A stretch of 64,000 nucleotides of DNA from Oscillospiraceae bacterium (lineage in GTDB: Bacteria > Bacillota > Clostridia > Oscillospirales > Oscillospiraceae): assembly GCA_916988195.3 (NCBI GenBank), contig CAKASQ030000017.1, positions 1 through 64,000 on the forward strand, given 5' to 3'. A program made the translations under genes and the position numbers. The first letter of the stretch is position 1; each line of letters starts with the position of its first letter. The notes under the pieces were generated by a model that was not told the origin of the DNA, did not search any database, and saw nothing but the letters and a program-made list of their open reading frames with translations. This document shows positions 52,346 through 60,852 of this stretch, one piece after another.

Positions 52346-52533
52346 TAGGCGCGCGCCGCGCCTTCGGCGGAGAGGCTATCATGACAGAATATAAACAGGC
52401 AAGTCCTTTCTTGGCACAGTGATCGTCGAACCGAATACGATCCATTGATTTGTGCTGCTTTTCCGATTCCGGCGCACCATCAGCATCTGCCGGTCTTTTT
52501 GAATAAGTTCCCCTTCCGCTCCTCGCATGCCGT
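52346..52533. other. Gap between KTR promoter and MITE
   Basis: 188 bp. On the - strand a frame from the MITE side reads QMLMVRRNRKSSTNQWIVFG to a stop at 52379. It may be a remnant but has no start of its own. Confidence 0.35.
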
Positions 52534-52697
52534 TAGGGTGTATCTGAAAACTCCCAATGTGACCGGCAGCGAGAAATTTTTGCGCTGAGCAAGACATTTT
52601 TTCGCAGGAATACTGACGTATTTCAAGGAAAAATGGTGCAGCGCAGCGTGAAAAGGTCCGCTGTCCGGGTGCGTTGGGAGTTTTCAGATACACCCTA
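52534..52697. mobile_element. MITE-like element with 24-bp perfect terminal inverted repeats
   Basis: The left end begins TAGGGTGTATCTGAAAAC (52534-52557) and is exactly matched in inverse at 52674-52697. Total 164 bp, no coding capacity. TA at both outer ends could be a TA target duplication, as for IS630/mariner or some IS5-group elements. The right inverted repeat contains the stop codon of the neighbouring gene. Confidence 0.8.
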
Positions 52698-53676
52698 CAT
52701 AGCCTGCATCGGCTGCTTTGATACTGTCTTCCTTCAGTCGTTCCGCCGCAGTCAAAAACCGCTTCACATCCCAGCGGCGCACACGGCAATGCAAGATTCG
52801 GCAGAAAGGGTGGTTTGTCTCCGCTGCAAGAATCCCCAGATGTACCTTGTTTTCCGCACAGTACGTACACAGCTTCTCTGCATAGTCGACTGCCGTATAG
52901 GAACAGTACAGCAGCGACCAGCGCTTTTGCCGAACCACATTGGGAACTTGTCGGAAGCGTGCGCGAAGCTCTTCCTGCTTTTGCGCCAATGCTTCTGCTT
53001 TGAACCGCTCCACGTGCTCTGGCCACGAATAATGGAGCATCAGATTGATCAGGAAGCGAAACGCGTGCGGCTGCGTTCTGGTTTGCCGCAAATGAAAGGT
53101 CGGCTTCAAGAGCCGCTCGTAGTTTTCCAGCACCTCGTAATTGTTGTGATAAAGAGAAAGCTCCGCCTGATCGCCGCACAGCATCCACGTATCTTCTCCG
53201 CACCGAATGCACACACTGTCCTGCTTAACACCAAAAAGCTGCGCGTGGTTGACAAAGATCAGCGCGTAAAGTTCGCCGGTCATTGCGCCAAACCGCCGCA
53301 GAAGATCCATATATGCATCCATATGCTTTGCATCATCGCAGGAAATGCTCGCACGGACAATCGCTCTGCGCCCGCAAAGCCAGCAGCGTTTCAGATCCGT
53401 TCGATATTCCGTCAGCATCTCAAATTCTGCATCCGGAATTTTGGAAACTTCCGCGCAGTCGCGGTCATGGATTCGCTTTTCGACCGAAGAATAGGCATGC
53501 CGCATTGCCCGGTTGCTCATCAGGCTGTCTCTGCGCCGCTTCTCCGGCGATACCCGCGCGGTTTGCACCGCCTTTTCCTGCCCGCGCTGCGGCTTTTCCG
53601 ACTTTGGCTCGCTTTCTGAATTCTGCATCTGTGCAAGCAAGCTCGGAAAAGTCTTCGCGCTGATAGTTTCTGGCAA
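52684..53676 (-). CDS. Unknown protein, C-terminus altered by MITE insertion
   Basis: 330 residues (a GTG/ATG further upstream is possible). Two Cys pairs (CWLCGRRAIVR and CIRCGEDTWMLC), AYMDLLRRFGAMTGELYALI, SLYHNNYEVLENYERLL and LLYCSYTAVDYAEKL. The last codons (YVGCI stop) lie inside the right inverted repeat of the MITE. With the MITE and one TA removed, the frame would continue YVTACEERKGNLFKKTGRC and stop. No known family recognised. Confidence 0.55.
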   Translation of the reverse strand: MPETISAKTFPSLLAQMQNSESEPKSEKPQRGQEKAVQTARVSPEKRRRDSLMSNRAMRHAYSSVEKRIHDRDCAEVSKIPDAEFEMLTEYRTDLKRCWLCGRRAIVRASISCDDAKHMDAYMDLLRRFGAMTGELYALIFVNHAQLFGVKQDSVCIRCGEDTWMLCGDQAELSLYHNNYEVLENYERLLKPTFHLRQTRTQPHAFRFLINLMLHYSWPEHVERFKAEALAQKQEELRARFRQVPNVVRQKRWSLLYCSYTAVDYAEKLCTYCAENKVHLGILAAETNHPFCRILHCRVRRWDVKRFLTAAERLKEDSIKAADAGYVGCI

Positions 53677-53773
53677 CCTTCGGCATATGTTTCACCTCTA
53701 CGACCATTGTATCAGGCAAAAAGGCAGTTGAAAAGCATTTTCACACAGAAGTCTTTCTGCTCCTGCTTTCCTT

Positions 53774-54295
53774 TTGCTTCATCCGAATAAGAAGTATTAC
53801 ACGCAGACGGCCGATCAGGAGGACCTTATTTCCATCGGCACCATCGGCCTTATCAAGGGCATCTCCACGTTCGACGCCAGCAAGGGCGCAAGGCTTGCCA
53901 CATACGCTGCTAGATGTGTTGAGAATGAAATCCTGATGTATTTTCGGTCGCAGAAGAAGACGGCCTCGGATGTTTCGCTTTCCGAGTGCATTGAAACGGG
54001 CAAGGACGGCACATCGCTTTCGCTCATGGACGTGATCGACTCGGAGGAGGACCTCTTTGAAGACCTGAGCGCGCGGGAAATGCACGGAAAACTCCGCGAA
54101 ATCATGCAACAGGTGCTCACGCCGCGCGAGCGGGAAATTCTCACGCTTCGCTACGGGCTCTCCAACCAGCCGCCGCAGACCCAGCGTGAGCTTGCCGCGC
54201 GCTGCGGCATCAGCCGGAGCTATGTATCGCGCATTGAGAAAAAGGCGCTCAAGAAGCTCGAGGACGCGCTCTCCCCGTTCCGTCCGGACGGCTGA
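53774..54295 (+). pseudogene. sigK: Sporulation sigma factor SigK, 5' part missing
   Basis: The frame opens at ~53731 and homology starts abruptly at KKYYTQTADQEDLISIGTIG (from ~53789). Then STFDASKGARLATYAARCVE, NEILMYFRSQKKTASDVSL, region 4 (LTPREREILTLRYGLS) and GISRSYVSRIEKKALKKLED. These are SigK-type region 2.2-2.4 and region 4 residues. The pro-sequence, region 1.2 and region 2.1 (about the first 75 residues, ...NLRLVAHIV) are absent upstream and nowhere else in the window. The sequence left of the break is unrelated. Either a remnant or the 3' half of a sigK split by a skin-like element. Confidence 0.85.
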
Positions 54296-54307
54296 GATGC
54301 AAAGCAA

Positions 54308-54347
54308 AACCCTCCGCATGCGCTTGTCATGCAGAGGGTTCTCTTTT
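54308..54347. terminator. Terminator between sigK fragment and GNAT gene
   Basis: 13-bp stem with one mismatch (AACCCTCCGCATG / CATGCAGAGGGTT), 7-nt loop, followed by CTCTTTT on the + strand. Convergent genes on both sides. Confidence 0.8.
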
Positions 54348-54804
54348 ACCCGTGATAAACCATATGATAGAACACACCATCGCCGGCTGCGGTCGTTTGG
54401 TGAATCGGCTCGCCCGCGATGCGGAAGCCCGCCTTTTCATAACACCGAACGGCTCTCTCGTTCCACGTTCTGACCTCCAAATAAAGAGATTTCCCCGGAA
54501 AGAGCTTCCCCGACAGCTCGCACGCTGCCTGCGTCATCTGCCAGCCAAAGCCTCTGCCGCACAGGTCCGGGCGGACACCGATTCCGAAGAAGACCTCGGT
54601 TGGCTCTTCATATAAATTGATAAAGCCGACAAGCGCGCCATCTTCCAAAAAGGAGTAGAAATTGTTTTTGGGATTTGCAAAGCCCACGCCCCGCGCTTTC
54701 TGTTCGGCGTAGGGCGCAGTATTATAGATCGCATACTCCCCTGTATACTGCCACGCGGTGATGCGCTCTTTTTCTTCTTCCGTCGTCTTGTGATAGGTCA
54801 GCAT
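54346..54804 (-). CDS. GNAT family N-acetyltransferase
   Basis: 152 residues from ATG 54804 (AGGAGG upstream). FFGIGVRPDLCGRGFGWQMT is the acetyl-CoA Q/RxxGxG/A site; LYLEVRTWNERAVRCYEKAGF is the usual C-terminal motif. Substrate unknown. Confidence 0.88.
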   Translation of the reverse strand: MLTYHKTTEEEKERITAWQYTGEYAIYNTAPYAEQKARGVGFANPKNNFYSFLEDGALVGFINLYEEPTEVFFGIGVRPDLCGRGFGWQMTQAACELSGKLFPGKSLYLEVRTWNERAVRCYEKAGFRIAGEPIHQTTAAGDGVFYHMVYHG

Positions 54805-54858
54805 CTGTTCCTCCTGCACCTGCTTCGGTTGCTTCCGGCGCGGCGCTGCCGCTAATGC

Positions 54859-55209
54859 TCAGCCTTCCGCTTCGTTCGCTGCCTGGCTGGCGCCTGTTTT
54901 CTTTTTGCGCTTGGGCATCGGCGTGACGCGCTCGATGATCTCCAGCACCTGGCGCGTCAGCGCGTGGTTCTCGATATCAAGAAGCGCATGCACCTTCGCG
55001 CCCTCATAGGGGTACGCATCCGGCGCATCCTTCAAAAGCTCGGCCAGCTCCGGCAGCTTCTTGACCATTGCCGCGTTGTCGCAGACCAGAATGGCGGGCT
55101 TACCGCTGATATAAACCAAATATTCGCCGAACATCTTCTTGCAGCTGATTGCGTCGATCCCCTCCAGCTGCCCCAGCACAAAGTCTATATATTCCTTACT
55201 GGTTGCCAC
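54859..55209 (-). CDS. TfoX N-terminal domain protein
   Basis: 116 residues from a GTG at 55209, placed by AAAGGAGG. EYIDFVLGQLEGIDAISCKKMFGEYLVYISGKPA is the TfoX_N motif (MFGGYG-like). The C-terminus is basic (PKRKKKTG). In Firmicutes this small family is common; it is not by itself evidence of competence. Confidence 0.85.
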   Translation of the reverse strand: MATSKEYIDFVLGQLEGIDAISCKKMFGEYLVYISGKPAILVCDNAAMVKKLPELAELLKDAPDAYPYEGAKVHALLDIENHALTRQVLEIIERVTPMPKRKKKTGASQAANEAEG

Positions 55210-55364
55210 TCGATTCCTCCTTTCCGTTTGCGCGCCCGTCTCAGGCGGCATTTTGCTTGCATATACCATACCGGTTTCTTCCCGCTCTGTCAAGGAACGC
55301 CCCAGCTTTTCTGTGACGTGTCAGCCATCGGTTTTGCTCCGTTTTTCCGATATTCTCTGCCGTC

Positions 55365-55393
55365 TGGACAAAGCGCCGGTTGTGTGCTATGCT
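55365..55393 (+). promoter_or_regulatory. Promoter for the PrsA/SurA-like lipoprotein gene
   Basis: -35 TGGACA, 17-nt spacer, -10 TATGCT. Confidence 0.6.
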
Positions 55394-55429
55394 GTTACCA
55401 GATAGAACCATCAGGAAGGAGGATCCGGT

Positions 55430-56023
55430 ATGAAACGTTCTCGCGCATGCTTGCTGCTTCTCGCGCTGCTCTGCGCCTTCTTCTTTTTGGGATGCAGCGC
55501 CGCAAAGACGGAACCGGAAGCGGACACCGACCCGGTCGTCGCGCGCTACCGGGACACGGAGATCCGGCAGAGCCTTGTAGACTACGAAAAGAAGAACCAG
55601 TCCGCCCTCTCCGGCGGGAAGGAGGTCCGCGACCGAGACGCGGTCGATCAGCTGCTCGTGAACCTCATCATGCTCGACGAGGCCGAGCGCCTCGGGCTTT
55701 CCGTGACGCAGGAGGAGGTCGACGCGGAGTTTGCAGCACAGAGGAAAAACTACGAGGAGTTCCCGGAGGTGCGCGCGTATATCGACGAATATTGCAAGTC
55801 CGCTGGGATCACGCTGGATGGCTACTACGCCGCAATTCAGGATCAGCTGCCGCGCGTGATTCTGCGGCAGAAGCTCCGGAACGAACTCGGGCGGGAATAC
55901 TGCGCGGAGCATGGGCTAGAATTTACGAAGGTTAATCCGCCGGAGGATATGCAGCGCTATGTAGAAAACTATCTGGAGGGTCTTCTTGATACCTACCGCG
56001 CGGACATTACCTACTGTAAATAA
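55430..56023 (+). CDS. Lipoprotein with SurA/PrsA-like N-terminal domain
   Basis: 197 residues after AAGGAGG. Signal peptide with lipobox FFLGCSAA (Cys ~22). VDQLLVNLIMLDEAERLGLSVTQEEVDAEF and a helical C-terminus fit the SurA_N/PrsA chaperone part, but no PPIase domain follows. Likely a membrane-anchored folding helper on the outer face. Confidence 0.8.
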   Translation: MKRSRACLLLLALLCAFFFLGCSAAKTEPEADTDPVVARYRDTEIRQSLVDYEKKNQSALSGGKEVRDRDAVDQLLVNLIMLDEAERLGLSVTQEEVDAEFAAQRKNYEEFPEVRAYIDEYCKSAGITLDGYYAAIQDQLPRVILRQKLRNELGREYCAEHGLEFTKVNPPEDMQRYVENYLEGLLDTYRADITYCK

Positions 56024-56087
56024 GCGGACGGTTGCGCATTCCGCCAATGAACGCTTCCTCCCCTTCCGTTTTCTTCTCATCACGATG

Positions 56088-56124
56088 AACGCCCCCTGCC
56101 AAGTAAAGCAGGAGGCGTTTTTAT
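56088..56124. terminator. Terminator between convergent genes
   Basis: Stem AACGCCCCCTGC / GCAGGAGGCGTT with one mismatch and an 8-nt loop, followed by T-rich sequence on the + strand. Confidence 0.8.
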
Positions 56125-56128
56125 GCTG

Positions 56129-57247
56129 CTATTTTGCGCGGCGAACCTTCGCTGCGACAATGGTAAAGGCGGGGATAACAATCACCGGGATGGCCGCCCA
56201 GCCGACAATCGACGTGCCCTGCTGGAGCATCGCCTGGAAGCCGAGCGCCGCGCCGACCGCCGCAATGCCAAGCAGAATCGCCGTGATGACAAAGCGTCTG
56301 AGCTGCGTGTTCCGGATAAACGAAAACAGCGAATCAAACCGGACATTGCCCGCATGTGCAAGACCAGCCGCGCTGGTCAGAACCGCAAGCGTCATCAAAA
56401 TGACATACAGCCATTGCAGCCATTTTATGCCGAGACGGTTGAGAACAGCCATGACGGGCAGTGACTCCGCGCAGACGTCAAAGACATTGGTATAGCTGAA
56501 CAGCGTAAAAATCAGGCAGATCATCAGAACAATCGTGATGACGTACCCCGCGCCGATCGCCTTGCGCGCTTCCTTTTTATCCTTCAGCACGTCGGAGACA
56601 GACATGACGTTAAACACGATCGTCGACTGGAAGCAGCCATACTGCATCGCGCCCAAAATCGCGTGCAGGAAGCTGGTGTCCTTGGCGTTTGCGGCGGAGT
56701 TTGCGAACGCACCGGAAACGTCGCTGTCCCCGTGCGTCAGCGCCAGAACCGTGATGAGCAGAACGACGCCGACGATCGCGTACATCATATACCCGGAGGA
56801 CTTGGCCAGAAGCTTCGAGCCATAGAGGCAGAGCGCCGCGGAAACCAGAATGGTGATGATCGCAGTCGTCCAGTAGCCCACGCCAAGAAAGCCCTGCAGC
56901 AGCTTTCCCTCGCCGGAGAAGGCAAGGCCGCCCGCGCACATCATCGTCATCAGAAAGCAGATATCATACAGAACCGCCACAACGCCTCCAAGCTTTTCTC
57001 CATAGCAGGCGCGCGCAAAGGGGCGATAGTTCGGCGTTCCGTGCTCCCGCGCGTATTCCAGCATGTAGTACATGACGCCTCCGGTTACCAGCATGGCGAG
57101 CAGCGGCGTAATCAGACCGATCCAGCCGTATTTGACATACCAGCGGACACTGAACGCACCGGTTGCAAAGCCGGGGCCGAAGTGGCTGCCGATCCAGACG
57201 GCGGCAACACCCAGATACGCAGGAACTGCGGATTTTTTCTTTTGCAT
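56129..57247 (-). CDS. YkvI-like membrane transporter
   Basis: 372 residues from ATG 57247 after GGGAGAGG. About ten membrane segments. The start AYLGVAAVWIGSHFGPGFATG resembles the YkvI/APC-like family, with VVAVLYDICFLMTMMCAGGL and AILGAMQYGCFQSTIVFNVM. Probably an amino-acid or ion symporter; substrate unknown. Confidence 0.8.
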   Translation of the reverse strand: MQKKKSAVPAYLGVAAVWIGSHFGPGFATGAFSVRWYVKYGWIGLITPLLAMLVTGGVMYYMLEYAREHGTPNYRPFARACYGEKLGGVVAVLYDICFLMTMMCAGGLAFSGEGKLLQGFLGVGYWTTAIITILVSAALCLYGSKLLAKSSGYMMYAIVGVVLLITVLALTHGDSDVSGAFANSAANAKDTSFLHAILGAMQYGCFQSTIVFNVMSVSDVLKDKKEARKAIGAGYVITIVLMICLIFTLFSYTNVFDVCAESLPVMAVLNRLGIKWLQWLYVILMTLAVLTSAAGLAHAGNVRFDSLFSFIRNTQLRRFVITAILLGIAAVGAALGFQAMLQQGTSIVGWAAIPVIVIPAFTIVAAKVRRAK

Positions 57248-57292
57248 AGGACCTCTCCCTTTTCTTTCTGAAATGATCAGCGCCAACTGATG

Positions 57293-57580
57293 CTATTCTG
57301 CGTCAAACGACATTCTGGCCGCGACAACGTCCTTCAAGCTCTGCGCCAGCGCGACATGCTTCGGATGCTGGAGATAGGCCGAAAGCTGCTCCGGCCGGTC
57401 GAGGCGCATCACCATCATGATATCCGCGTTGGAATCGCGCACCGTGATGCAGCGGCTGACTTTTGCGTCGTGCAGAAAATCCAGCTCCGCCTCCAGCTCG
57501 GCGTAGACCTCCCGGCAGCGCGCAAGGACTGCTTCTGCGTCCGCAGCCTGCGTCAGCTTCAGAAAATTATAATGAATCAT
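57293..57580 (-). CDS. Dabb-domain stress-responsive protein
   Basis: 95 residues. MIHYNFLKLTQAADAEAVLA, then a conserved-type end SAYLQHPKHVALAQSLKDVV (HPxH motif), the small alpha/beta barrel Dabb pattern. Function unknown; many are stress-induced. Confidence 0.85.
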   Translation of the reverse strand: MIHYNFLKLTQAADAEAVLARCREVYAELEAELDFLHDAKVSRCITVRDSNADIMMVMRLDRPEQLSAYLQHPKHVALAQSLKDVVAARMSFDAE

Positions 57581-57847
57581 CTGACAAAAGCACCTCCGTT
57601 TTTAAGATGCCATATAAAATAGCGCAAAGCGGTTTGGCTGTCAAGGGCCGCTTGCGCTGGTGATTTCAGGAAAATTTTCAAATTATTTTAGAATTTAATG
57701 TTTTAAAGCTTTTCAGTTTTACATTATTAAAGAATTGTGTAAAATTGCCGCAAAAATTTTTTTGGCCGCTCCTTCGCTTTTGCTTTGCGTGCGCAAAAAA
57801 ACAGCGACGCCGGGACCTTGTCCGCGCATCGCCGCTTTTCTGGGTGC
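57581..57847. other. A/T-rich gap
   Basis: 267 bp with no reading frame that looks real. It holds very A/T-rich sequence (57670-57770). Confidence 0.5.
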
Positions 57848-58291
57848 TTATCCTTTGCTGTCTGGCTGGCAGACGAACGCGCCGCTTTCCGCGTCCCAGA
57901 GCCAGTTCAGCACCGTCTCTTCGCCGCTTGGGCTAGCAAACACGGCGCGCAGGTCGCTGTAGCCGTCGCCGTTCTGATCATCCAGTGACACGCTGACATA
58001 CGCCTCGCGCGCATCATCCATCGTTTCCGGATACTCTGCCACACCGACGACCGTCTGCGTCTCATCATCCAGATAAAGCATGATGCTGTCCGTGAACACG
58101 CAGACCAAAACGTCGATTTCTTCGCCGTCTCGCGTAAGCGTCCCCGCGTCATTGACCCAGCCCCACGTGCGCCAATCCGCCCCGGCGGTATCACCAGAAG
58201 GTTCTTCCTCTTCCTCCGCCGCATTGGCCGCGCAGCCGGTCAGCACCAGCATGAGCGCCAGCAGCAGCGCAAAACATCGTCTTGTTTTCAT
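57848..58291 (-). CDS. Lipoprotein, unknown function
   Basis: 147 residues. Signal peptide with lipobox LVLTGCAAN (Cys ~20), an acidic linker (AAEEEEEPSGD) and a beta-rich domain containing SLDDQNGDGYSDLRAVFASP, a calcium-binding-like DxNxDGxxD loop (dockerin/VCBS-like). Probably a surface protein. Confidence 0.8.
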   Translation of the reverse strand: MKTRRCFALLLALMLVLTGCAANAAEEEEEPSGDTAGADWRTWGWVNDAGTLTRDGEEIDVLVCVFTDSIMLYLDDETQTVVGVAEYPETMDDAREAYVSVSLDDQNGDGYSDLRAVFASPSGEETVLNWLWDAESGAFVCQPDSKG

Positions 58292-58413
58292 ATGCGCCCT
58301 CTCCGTTTCCCCGCCTTCTTGTCCGATGGCAGTGTTTTTGATTGTACCAGCTTTTCACGTAAATTGCGAGTAACCGCTGGTTAACCGGACGCAAATTTCT
58401 GCGTTCCGGCCGG

Positions 58414-58442
58414 TTGTATTTTCGGTTCGGCTCTGTTAAAAT
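58414..58442 (+). promoter_or_regulatory. Promoter for the MATE gene
   Basis: -35 TTGTAT, 17-nt spacer, -10 TAAAAT at 58437-58442. Confidence 0.6.
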
Positions 58443-58487
58443 AAGTTGGGTTTTTCAGAATTTTCGACAGAAAGGGGCGGATACGCC

Positions 58488-59840
58488 TTGAAAAGCGCAA
58501 CGCGGGATATGACGAAGGGCAGCCCTTGGCGGCTGATCGCAGGCTTTGCGCTGCCGGTTCTTCTGAGCCAGATTTTCCAGCAGCTCTACAACACCGCGGA
58601 CACGCTCATCGTCGGGCGGTTCCTCGGAGACGGGGCGCTGGCCGCCGTGAGCTCATCGGGGCCGCTGATTTTCCTGCTCGTCAGCTTTTTCGAGGGGCTC
58701 ACGCTCGGCGCGGGTATCGCCATCTCGCGCTATTTTGGAGCCGGAGACGATGCAAGCGTTGAGCGCGCCATCCACACGAACATCGTCGTGAGCTTCCTGA
58801 GCGGTATCGCGCTGTCCGTCTTCGGCGTCTTGCTCACGCCGTCGATCCTTCGCTGGATGGGCACCGACCCTGAGGTTCTGCCGGAGGCCATCTCGTACTT
58901 CCGCTATTACTTTGCTGGTGTGCTCGCGGTCGTTCTGTATAACGCCTGCAAAAGCATCATGAACGCGCTCGGAGACAGCAAGAGGCCTTTATACTACCTT
59001 CTTTTGTCGTCCGCCACCAATGTTGCGCTCGACATTCTCTTCATCGGCGGCTTTCGCTGGGGCGTGTGGTCCGCCGCCGTCGCAACCGTCATTTCACAGG
59101 CCATCAGCGTGGTTCTGTGCCTGATGCAGCTGTCAAGAAAAACGGCCAGATACCGCCTGCAATGGGCAAAGCTTCGCATCGACCGGGAAATGCTCGGGCA
59201 GATCGTCCGGTACGGTCTTCCCTCCGGCATTCAAAACTCCGTCATCGGCTTTGCAAACGTGATCGTGCAGGCGAATATCAACACCTTCGGCAAAATCACC
59301 ATCGCAGCCTGCGGCACGTACAGTAAGCTCGAGGGCTTTGCCTTTTTGCCGATCACAAGCTTTACGATGGCGCTCACGACATATACCAGCCAGAACCTCG
59401 GCGCGCGGGAATATGGCCGGGCAAAAAAGGGGGCGCGCTTCGGCATTGTCTGCGCAATGATACTGGCCGAGCTCATCGGCTTTGCGATGTACGCCTTCAT
59501 GCCGTATCTTGCACGCTTTTTCAGCAGCACGCCGGAGGTCATCCGGCTGGCCACCAACCAGGCCCGAACGATTTCCCTTTTTTACTGTCTGCTCGCCTAC
59601 TCGCATGCGGTTTCCTCTGTTCTTCGCGGGGCGGGCAAGTCCTTCGTGCCGATGGCGGTCATGCTCGCGATCTGGTGCGTGCTGCGCATTACGTATATTA
59701 CGCTCATCATGCAATACTCCCACGAGCTGCGCTTTCTCTATTACGCCTACCCTCTCACGTGGAGCATCAGCTCCGTAATTTTCTTCCTCTACTACCACCG
59801 CTCCGATTGGGTGCATGGCTTCGAATGCGCGAAAAGCTAG
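58488..59840 (+). CDS. MATE family multidrug/toxin exporter
   Basis: 450 residues from a TTG at 58488 after GAAAGGGGCGG; an ATG at 58509 is an alternative. Twelve membrane segments. PWRLIAGFALPVLLSQIFQQLYNTADTLIVGRFLG, DGALAAVSSSGPLIFLLVSF, the internal repeat and QTARTISL-like segment match MATE (NorM/DinF-type) exporters, which use Na+ or H+ to expel cationic compounds. Confidence 0.92.
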   Translation: MKSATRDMTKGSPWRLIAGFALPVLLSQIFQQLYNTADTLIVGRFLGDGALAAVSSSGPLIFLLVSFFEGLTLGAGIAISRYFGAGDDASVERAIHTNIVVSFLSGIALSVFGVLLTPSILRWMGTDPEVLPEAISYFRYYFAGVLAVVLYNACKSIMNALGDSKRPLYYLLLSSATNVALDILFIGGFRWGVWSAAVATVISQAISVVLCLMQLSRKTARYRLQWAKLRIDREMLGQIVRYGLPSGIQNSVIGFANVIVQANINTFGKITIAACGTYSKLEGFAFLPITSFTMALTTYTSQNLGAREYGRAKKGARFGIVCAMILAELIGFAMYAFMPYLARFFSSTPEVIRLATNQARTISLFYCLLAYSHAVSSVLRGAGKSFVPMAVMLAIWCVLRITYITLIMQYSHELRFLYYAYPLTWSISSVIFFLYYHRSDWVHGFECAKS

Positions 59841-59873
59841 GCCCACGGATCGCCCCACTCTTCCGGGATATTC

Positions 59874-59978
59874 GTAAGGGTCGATGCCCACATCGACCCA
59901 TTGGGAACCATCGAATTCGCTGGGAGTTTCCGTAAAATCGGGTTTATGTGCCGGGGCGATGTGGGCATCGCCCCCTAC
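59874..59978. repeat. 105-bp repeat element, copy 1
   Basis: Ends with imperfect inverted termini: GTAAGGGTCGATGCCCACAT at the left and GATGTGGGCATCGCCCCCTAC at the right. The middle carries TTGGGAA..CGAATTCGC..TAAAATCGG..TGCCGGG. The sister copy starts 28 bp after it ends. Non-coding. Confidence 0.75.
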
Positions 59979-60005
59979 GAACACTCCAGAAGTGCCCAAA
60001 AAGCT

Positions 60006-60110
60006 TGTAGGGGCGGACGCCTCTGTCCGCCCTTGGGAAGTTACGAATTCGCCGCAAATTTTCACTAAATCGGTTCATTTTGCCGGGCGAACAGGGTCGT
60101 CCGCTCCTAC
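60006..60110. repeat. 105-bp repeat element, copy 2
   Basis: Termini GTAGGGGCGGACGCC and, inverted, GTCCGCTCCTAC. Same length and same middle motifs as copy 1 (TTGGGAA, CGAATTCGC, TAAATCGG, TGCCGGG). The two copies are diverged, so this is likely an old family dispersed in the genome. Confidence 0.75.
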
Positions 60111-60144
60111 GTAATTTCCGCAATCAGCACGTGAAAAAGGCCGT

Positions 60145-60852
60145 TTAATCTCCCTCGATCATGCGGTAGCCGATGCCGACCTCGGTGAAAATGTAGACCG
60201 GCTGGGCGGGGTTCTGCTCGATCTTGCGGCGGATATTCGCCATATTGACGCGCAGGATCTGATTGTCGCTTCTTGCGCTCGGGCCCCAGAGCTCCTTGAT
60301 GAGATAGTCATACGTCAGCACCTTGCCCGCGTGAAGACCCAGAAGCGCGACAAGCTTATACTCGTTCTGCGTAAGGTTCGCGTCCTGCCCCGCGATGAAG
60401 ACCCGGTGCTTGGCGTAGTCGATTGTGAGGTCGCCCGCCTTGAAAATGCCGGTATTCGCCACAGCCTCGCTTCCGATGGGCGTTCTTGTGTGGCGGATGG
60501 CCGCGCGAATCCTTGCCAGCAGCTCACCGGTCCCAAACGGCTTTGTGAGATAATCATCCGCGCCCGCGTCCAGCGCCTCGACCTTGTCTCTTTCATGCGT
60601 CCGGGCAGAAACGACCACGATCGGCACTTTCGACCAGCGCCTGACCTTGCGCAAAATCTCCATCCCGTCCACGTCCGGAAGGCCCAGATCGAGAATGATC
60701 ACATCCGGACAGTGCGAGGCGATCATGCTCTCTCCCATCGCGCCCGTGCGGGCGAGCAGGACGTCATAATCGTTCGCCGTGAGCACCGCCTGCATGAAGT
60801 TGCGGATGGTCTGCTCGTCTTCAATTACCAGAATTTTCTCTCGGATTTTCAT
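60145..60852 (-). CDS. kdpE: KdpE-like OmpR-family response regulator
   Basis: 235 residues from ATG 60852 after GGAGGAGCATAGAG. Receiver with phospho-Asp 55 (VIILDLGLPDVDG) and Lys 104 (YLTKPFGTGELLARI); winged-helix part with LTQNEYKLVALLGLHAGKVL and the wing TEVGIGYRM. Paired with the KdpD-like kinase, overlapping by 32 nt. Confidence 0.88.
   Translation of the reverse strand: MKIREKILVIEDEQTIRNFMQAVLTANDYDVLLARTGAMGESMIASHCPDVIILDLGLPDVDGMEILRKVRRWSKVPIVVVSARTHERDKVEALDAGADDYLTKPFGTGELLARIRAAIRHTRTPIGSEAVANTGIFKAGDLTIDYAKHRVFIAGQDANLTQNEYKLVALLGLHAGKVLTYDYLIKELWGPSARSDNQILRVNMANIRRKIEQNPAQPVYIFTEVGIGYRMIEGD

Noticed and set aside
52379-53212. A 277-residue leftward frame across the MITE
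   Set aside because: It overlaps the more convincing Cys-motif gene and has low-complexity composition; only its last ~50 residues look protein-like, so it is mentioned as a possible remnant.
52633-53619. A rightward 328-residue frame opposite the unknown gene
   Set aside because: Shadow of the leftward gene; no ribosome site and starts inside the MITE.
22279-53774. The interval from host genes to the sigK fragment as one giant skin element
   Set aside because: It contains housekeeping genes (ispE, addAB, spoIIR) and no recombinase or sigK 5' half.
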